Shown: positions 60,550 through 64,000 of the stretch, in pieces | Layout: each line of letters begins with the position of its first letter | How positions within the stretch are numbered: the first letter of the stretch is position 1 | Assembly (NCBI RefSeq): GCF_018389385.1 | Contig: NZ_CP062698.1 | Span: 3,876,667-3,940,666, forward strand | Direction of reading: 5' to 3' | Length of the DNA: 64,000 bases | Origin: Anthocerotibacter panamensis C109 | GTDB lineage: Bacteria; Cyanobacteriota; Cyanobacteriia; Gloeobacterales; Anthocerotibacteraceae | The notes under the pieces: model-generated | Seen by the model: the letters and a program-made list of their open reading frames with translations, nothing else | The model's database searches: none | Told to the model about the DNA's origin: nothing | Program-made: the position numbers and the translations under genes

Positions 60550-61194
60550 CTAGGCTGTCGCACCGTCGTTAAAGAGGGCGATGCACTGGGCCACGTGGGG
60601 ATTTTCATCGTGCAATCCTTGTAGGGCGGCAAGGCTTTCAGTGCTTCCTATAGTGCCGAGCGCTTGAACAGCCCGAAGCCGCAGTTGCCACTCAGGATGC
60701 GTCAGGTAGGGAATAAGGGCGGGGACTACTTGGGGGAGCGGGAGTTGACCTAGAGCCATGATCGCAGCCTCTTCCTGCAATCCTCCCTGGCTCAAAGCAT
60801 CGGTCAGGATATCGAAAGCACGAGGATCGCCCAATTCGCCCAAAGCCGCTACCACGCTAAAACGCACCAGCTCTTGGGGGTCCTCTCGGTACGCCTGCGC
60901 CAAGTCCTCAAAAGCTTCCGGGTCGCCCAAGTCACCCAGAGAAGCGGCAGCTTGGGCACGCACATCGAATTCCGGGTCATGAAAAAGGGCTTCGGTCAGT
61001 AGGACGCGGGTTTGAGGAGTCGGCTTTTGGCCTAGCATACTCACAGCACTGTAGCGCACCCGAGCACTGGGATCTCCCAAGACCAATTCCAGCAGGGGGA
61101 TGGCCTCTTCAGGGGCCAAAGGACGCAAGGCGAGGATTCCCCGAATGCGGTTACCCAAATCGGGGTTCTGTAGCTGTTGTCGTAATTCTTCCAT
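60550..61194 (-). CDS. HEAT-repeat protein (CpcE/NblB-like)
   Basis: 214 residues made of about six HEAT repeats (ARVRYSAVSMLGQKPT, FDVRAQAAASLGDLGDPEAFEDL, ELVRFSVVAALGELGDPRAFDILTDAL, EWQLRLRAVQALGTIGSTESLAAL). In cyanobacteria such proteins include phycobilin-lyase subunits (CpcE/F), NblB (phycobilisome degradation) and others. No specific catalytic residue can be assigned. Given phycobilisome genes in the window, a role with phycobiliproteins is plausible but unproven. Convergent with infA (5-bp gap). Confidence 0.8.
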   Translation of the reverse strand: MEELRQQLQNPDLGNRIRGILALRPLAPEEAIPLLELVLGDPSARVRYSAVSMLGQKPTPQTRVLLTEALFHDPEFDVRAQAAASLGDLGDPEAFEDLAQAYREDPQELVRFSVVAALGELGDPRAFDILTDALSQGGLQEEAAIMALGQLPLPQVVPALIPYLTHPEWQLRLRAVQALGTIGSTESLAALQGLHDENPHVAQCIALFNDGATA

Positions 61195-61310
61195 GCCACC
61201 TCTTAAGCCCTTTTCTGACTATAGCGCTAAGGGGTACCGCCCTCTTGCCCCCTTGTAATCGATCCCTGGAGGCTGTCATAGTTGACCAGAAGCCTTTTGA
61301 GGAGGAGTGC

Positions 61311-61820
61311 ATGGACGGGAGCGTCCGGCTCGTCGGAGCTGCACTGTTGGGTTGGATGGGAGCGATGCCGGTTTCGGCGGGGCGGGTTACGGATACGTTG
61401 AGTAATATTTCCTTTGTACCCCCGCCCTACTTTGAGACCATGGTCGCAGCAAAGGGGACCTCTGCGCACTTCCGGCTCACCCCACCGGACAAGGCGTTCC
61501 AAATTGTCACCGGAGCGGTACTCGACCGCAAGTTCTCCACCGTGCGCCCAATGTCCGCAGAAGAGATTCAGGGGTATTGCACCCGCGCAGCAACACTACT
61601 GACCAAAGACTTTACCGTAAAGCTGAGCAAGCGCTTCCTAGCCGATGGTAAAAATGGAGCAGAGTGCTATTTTGTCCATCCCCAAGGCCAGCATGTACGG
61701 TGGATTGGGGTGCCGGAGGCGGGACAGTTGGTCTATTTCTATAGTCTTTGGCCCAAGGCTCCCACTAAAGATCAAATCGACCTCTACCGCCTGTTTCTCG
61801 GCAGCATCCAGATTTTTTGA
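61311..61820 (+). CDS. Secreted protein of unknown function
   Basis: 169 residues from the ATG at 61311, chosen for GAGGAGGAG just upstream and a signal peptide (DGSVRLVGAALLGWMGAMPVSAG). The mature part has a mixed alpha-beta pattern: FETMVAAKGTSAHFRLTPPDKAFQIVTGAVLDRKFSTVRPMS, then LSKRFLADGKNGAECYFVHPQGQHVRWIGVPEAGQLVYFYSLWPKAPT. Two Cys may form a disulfide. No family recognised. Followed by the FAD oxidoreductase 40 bases downstream, perhaps cotranscribed. Confidence 0.75.
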   Translation: MDGSVRLVGAALLGWMGAMPVSAGRVTDTLSNISFVPPPYFETMVAAKGTSAHFRLTPPDKAFQIVTGAVLDRKFSTVRPMSAEEIQGYCTRAATLLTKDFTVKLSKRFLADGKNGAECYFVHPQGQHVRWIGVPEAGQLVYFYSLWPKAPTKDQIDLYRLFLGSIQIF

Positions 61821-61860
61821 GGACCGCTAGGGAGCCAAAGCCAACAGTTGCGGGTGAACC

Positions 61861-63771
61861 ATGGGATATGCGTGGAAGGGCTGGGCTGGGTGGTCTCGTT
61901 CAGGTGTGGCCGTAGCTATTTTGCTGGTCTACCCAGACTTGATGCGAGCCGTTCAGGCGCAGGCGATTCAGCCCCCAAAGCTCGGGTGCGAAGTTTTGAT
62001 CGCAGGCGGAGGGCTTGGGGGGACCGCTGCTGCTCTAGAAGCCCTACAGCGCCAAAAACAGGTGTGTCTGACGGAAATCAGTGACTGGATCGGCGGGCAA
62101 GTCAGCCAGCAGGGCGTCTCAGCCCTTGACGAAAGCCAACTTCAGCGGCAGCTTGGGCTTTTCGCACGCAGCTATCGTCGATTCCGAGAAGGCGTGCGGG
62201 CGCTGACCGGGGAGGAGAATCCGGGCCAATGTTGGGTGAGTGTCCTGTGTTTCTCGCCTCAGGCAGGGGTGCAGGTCCTCGAAGCGATGCTCAAGCCCTA
62301 TCTCGCCTCTGGGCAACTGGTCTTGCTGCGCAATACCGTGGTCAAGGATTTGGAGGTGCGAGATGCTCAGATCCAGTCTGTGACCGTCCTGACCCATATT
62401 CCTAGAGCACAGGGGGAGAACCGTTTGCCGCTCTCGCAGGTGCTGGAGGACTGGTATGACCCTGCGCCCTCCGCCCTTTTTATGAAACAACCGATAACGT
62501 TGATCCCCTCCTTCCGTCGTCCGCAAGGGCGCTCCTGGATGGTAATCGACGCTACGGAGACGGGGGAACTGCTTCCTCTGGCGGGCATTCCCTACCGTCT
62601 GGGCACCGAGCGCCGGACACGCTGGGAACCGAGTGCCAAGGGAGCAGACCCCTACTGCACCCAAAGCTTCACTTATACGTTTGTCCTGGAGCAGACGGCG
62701 AACGCCCAAAACTTAGCCCCCCCCGAAGACTACGATTCTCCTTTTAACGGACCTGCCTACAGCTTTGAGCAGGAGTTGTTTTCGTTCCCGGCTATCTTCA
62801 CCTATCGCCGGATTCGGGGGCAGGTGCCGGTGAGCTTGTTTCCGGCACAGATCACGATGGCGGACCTCCGGGTGGGAGACCAGTCTATGCAGAATTGGAC
62901 TTGGGGCAACGATTGGCGGCTGTCCACGGCGGACACCAATCTGGTCCTGACGCAGGAACAACTAGAGGCACAAGGACAACTACAACAGTGGCGGGGCGGG
63001 CTGCGTCCTGAGGCACTGGCGCGGGCGGAAGCGCACGCCTATGGCTACTATTACTGGTTGGTGAACGGAACCAAAGACGTCTTGCTCCAACAGCGCGACC
63101 CCAGCTACCGCAAACCGACCTACCCCAACTACGCGTTTTTGCGGGGAGTCGCCAGTCCCATGGGCACCGAACATGGCCTCGCGCGCTATCCCTACATCCG
63201 GGAGGGCAGGCGGATCATCGGTCGCCCCTCGCGTAGTTATCCCGAGGGCTTCGCCATCTACGAGACGGACATCACGGGTCAGGAGCCGACTTTGCTCTTT
63301 CCGGGTCGCACGCGCCTTTACCCGGACACAGTGGGTCTTGGGGGATACCCCATCGATTTTCACCCTTGCATCATCAATGATCAGTTTGCACCCGCGCCTG
63401 ATGACGTGACAGGTAGTCCACCCAACCCCCAAGCCCTCTATCAAATTCCGCTTCGGGCATTGATTCCCCAAAAAATCGACAACCTGCTTGCTGGAGCCAA
63501 AAATATCGCGACCACCCACATCACCAATGCTTCCTATCGCGTCCACCCGGTGGAATGGGCGATTGGTGCTGCTGCTGGGAACACGGCGGCTTTTGTCCTG
63601 GAACAAGGAGTGCTCCCCGCCGCTTTGGTGACGGGTACCCCCGCTGCTGACCGTCTGCTCAGTGCTCTTCAGGCGCAGATTCAGGCGCAAGGAAATCCAA
63701 TTCGCTCCTCGCAAAGGGTGCCAGTGCTGTGTCAAGGCTGCTACAGCCGGGTGCGCAGGGTAAAGGAATAG
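61861..63771 (+). CDS. Exported FAD-dependent oxidoreductase
   Basis: 636 residues. An N-terminal signal-peptide-like segment (WKGWAGWSRSGVAVAILLVYPDLMRAVQAQA) precedes the FAD-binding loop CEVLIAGGGLGGTAAALEALQRQKQVCLTEISDWIGGQVSQQGVSALDE. The C-terminal half contains MVIDATETGELLPLAGIPYRLGTE, and LLAGAKNIATTHITNASYRVHPVEWAIGAAAGNTAAFVLEQG, the FAD-closing segment of the FAD_oxidored-like family. Substrate unknown. Such enzymes are often predicted to act outside the cytoplasm on diverse substrates; since FAD enzymes fold with cofactor inside, Tat export would be expected, but I see no RR motif. Confidence 0.82.
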   Translation: MGYAWKGWAGWSRSGVAVAILLVYPDLMRAVQAQAIQPPKLGCEVLIAGGGLGGTAAALEALQRQKQVCLTEISDWIGGQVSQQGVSALDESQLQRQLGLFARSYRRFREGVRALTGEENPGQCWVSVLCFSPQAGVQVLEAMLKPYLASGQLVLLRNTVVKDLEVRDAQIQSVTVLTHIPRAQGENRLPLSQVLEDWYDPAPSALFMKQPITLIPSFRRPQGRSWMVIDATETGELLPLAGIPYRLGTERRTRWEPSAKGADPYCTQSFTYTFVLEQTANAQNLAPPEDYDSPFNGPAYSFEQELFSFPAIFTYRRIRGQVPVSLFPAQITMADLRVGDQSMQNWTWGNDWRLSTADTNLVLTQEQLEAQGQLQQWRGGLRPEALARAEAHAYGYYYWLVNGTKDVLLQQRDPSYRKPTYPNYAFLRGVASPMGTEHGLARYPYIREGRRIIGRPSRSYPEGFAIYETDITGQEPTLLFPGRTRLYPDTVGLGGYPIDFHPCIINDQFAPAPDDVTGSPPNPQALYQIPLRALIPQKIDNLLAGAKNIATTHITNASYRVHPVEWAIGAAAGNTAAFVLEQGVLPAALVTGTPAADRLLSALQAQIQAQGNPIRSSQRVPVLCQGCYSRVRRVKE

Positions 63772-63998
63772 ATTTCACCTACTTCTAGGTCATAGTCCTG
63801 TTGCTCCAGGAAGCGTTGGAGCGGTTCGGCGACGAGCGCGCGGCCTTGGGCGGGGTGGACCCGTAGGAGATTGCGGCGGAATTGCCACTGGAAGGTCCAC
63901 TGGAAGGGTCCGGCTGTGACCTCCCCCCGCATATGGCCTTCGCCCAGCGCCAGATGGGTGACACGTAGATGGACTGAAGTATTGGGGGGCTGGGTCAT
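63741..63998 (-). CDS. DUF3146-like small cyanobacterial protein
   Basis: 85 residues: VHLRVTHLALGEGHMRGEVTAGPFQWTFQWQFRRNLLRVHPAQGRALVAEPLQRFLEQQDYDLEVGEIYSFTLRTRL. The FQWQFR...LFV-like core and the RALVAEPLQRFLE and YDLE segments match the DUF3146 family of cyanobacteria as I remember it. Function unknown. The 3' end overlaps the FAD oxidoreductase gene convergently by 31 bp; the 5' end is complete with the ATG at 63998. Confidence 0.72.
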   Translation of the reverse strand: MTQPPNTSVHLRVTHLALGEGHMRGEVTAGPFQWTFQWQFRRNLLRVHPAQGRALVAEPLQRFLEQQDYDLEVGEIYSFTLRTRL

Positions 63999-64000
63999 AA

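Overview
This window comes from a phycobilisome-bearing cyanobacterium. It encodes allophycocyanin (apcA, apcB), the core-membrane linker apcE, core linkers, a plant-type ferredoxin, a Ycf51 protein, a cyanoexosortase A system and a type 2 NADH dehydrogenase. I noticed only one copy of the HIP1 octamer GCGATCGC (31835-31842); most cyanobacterial genomes of this GC range would show many. That, a two-domain multi-repeat linker placed inside the apc cluster, a ferrochelatase-family protein without the usual cyanobacterial C-terminal extension, and a broken-up ribosomal operon suggest an early-branching lineage such as Gloeobacterales. This placement is an inference, not a demonstrated identification.

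Layout. 1-4.2 kb: cysS (cut by the window edge), ferredoxin, a secreted protein, aat and an RlmB-type rRNA methyltransferase. 4.3-6.5 kb: a tightly overlapping cyanoexosortase A operon. A likely substrate of it, a PEP-CTERM protein, lies 26 kb away at 32.6 kb beside a glycosyltransferase. 6.7-10.9 kb: ftsH, then a minus-strand run of a regulator with a C-terminal helix-turn-helix, an SSB-like protein and a group 2 sigma factor; the regulator and ssb share an operator-like TTTCA-N-TGAAA element. 11.2-18.5 kb: an orphan PetD-like membrane protein, ackA, a TPR protein, a TatA-type translocase subunit, hisZ-hisG and pyrD. 18.8-24.4 kb: a tandemly duplicated two-gene module (P-loop ATPase followed by a TPR protein, twice), which is the least explained system here. 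24.6-31.7 kb: lnt, argG, ferrochelatase-sulfatase, and GNAT-photolyase pairs with 4-bp overlaps. 31.7-36.1 kb: surface and exopolymer genes (tail-collar protein, PEP-CTERM protein, GT2, collagen-like protein).

36-41.5 kb holds pcp, a split small secreted ORF, suhB, a GmhB-like phosphatase, speA and a putative ADP-ribosyltransferase-fold protein. 41.6-48.1 kb is the phycobilisome core operon in the order apcE, two-domain linker, apcA, apcB, apcC paralogue, apcC. It has a strong GC-rich hairpin after apcB and a divergent helix-turn-helix gene upstream. 48.3-54 kb: NDH-2, ilvN, gpmI, ycf51, rpsA. 54.3-60.5 kb: a ribosomal operon that begins at rpsS and stops at rplF, includes a zinc-ribbon rpsN, and is followed by map-infA without rplR, rpsE, rplO, secY or adk. 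60.5-64 kb: a HEAT-repeat protein, a secreted unknown, an exported FAD oxidoreductase and a DUF3146-like protein.

No tRNA, rRNA, CRISPR array, insertion sequence or prophage was recognised.
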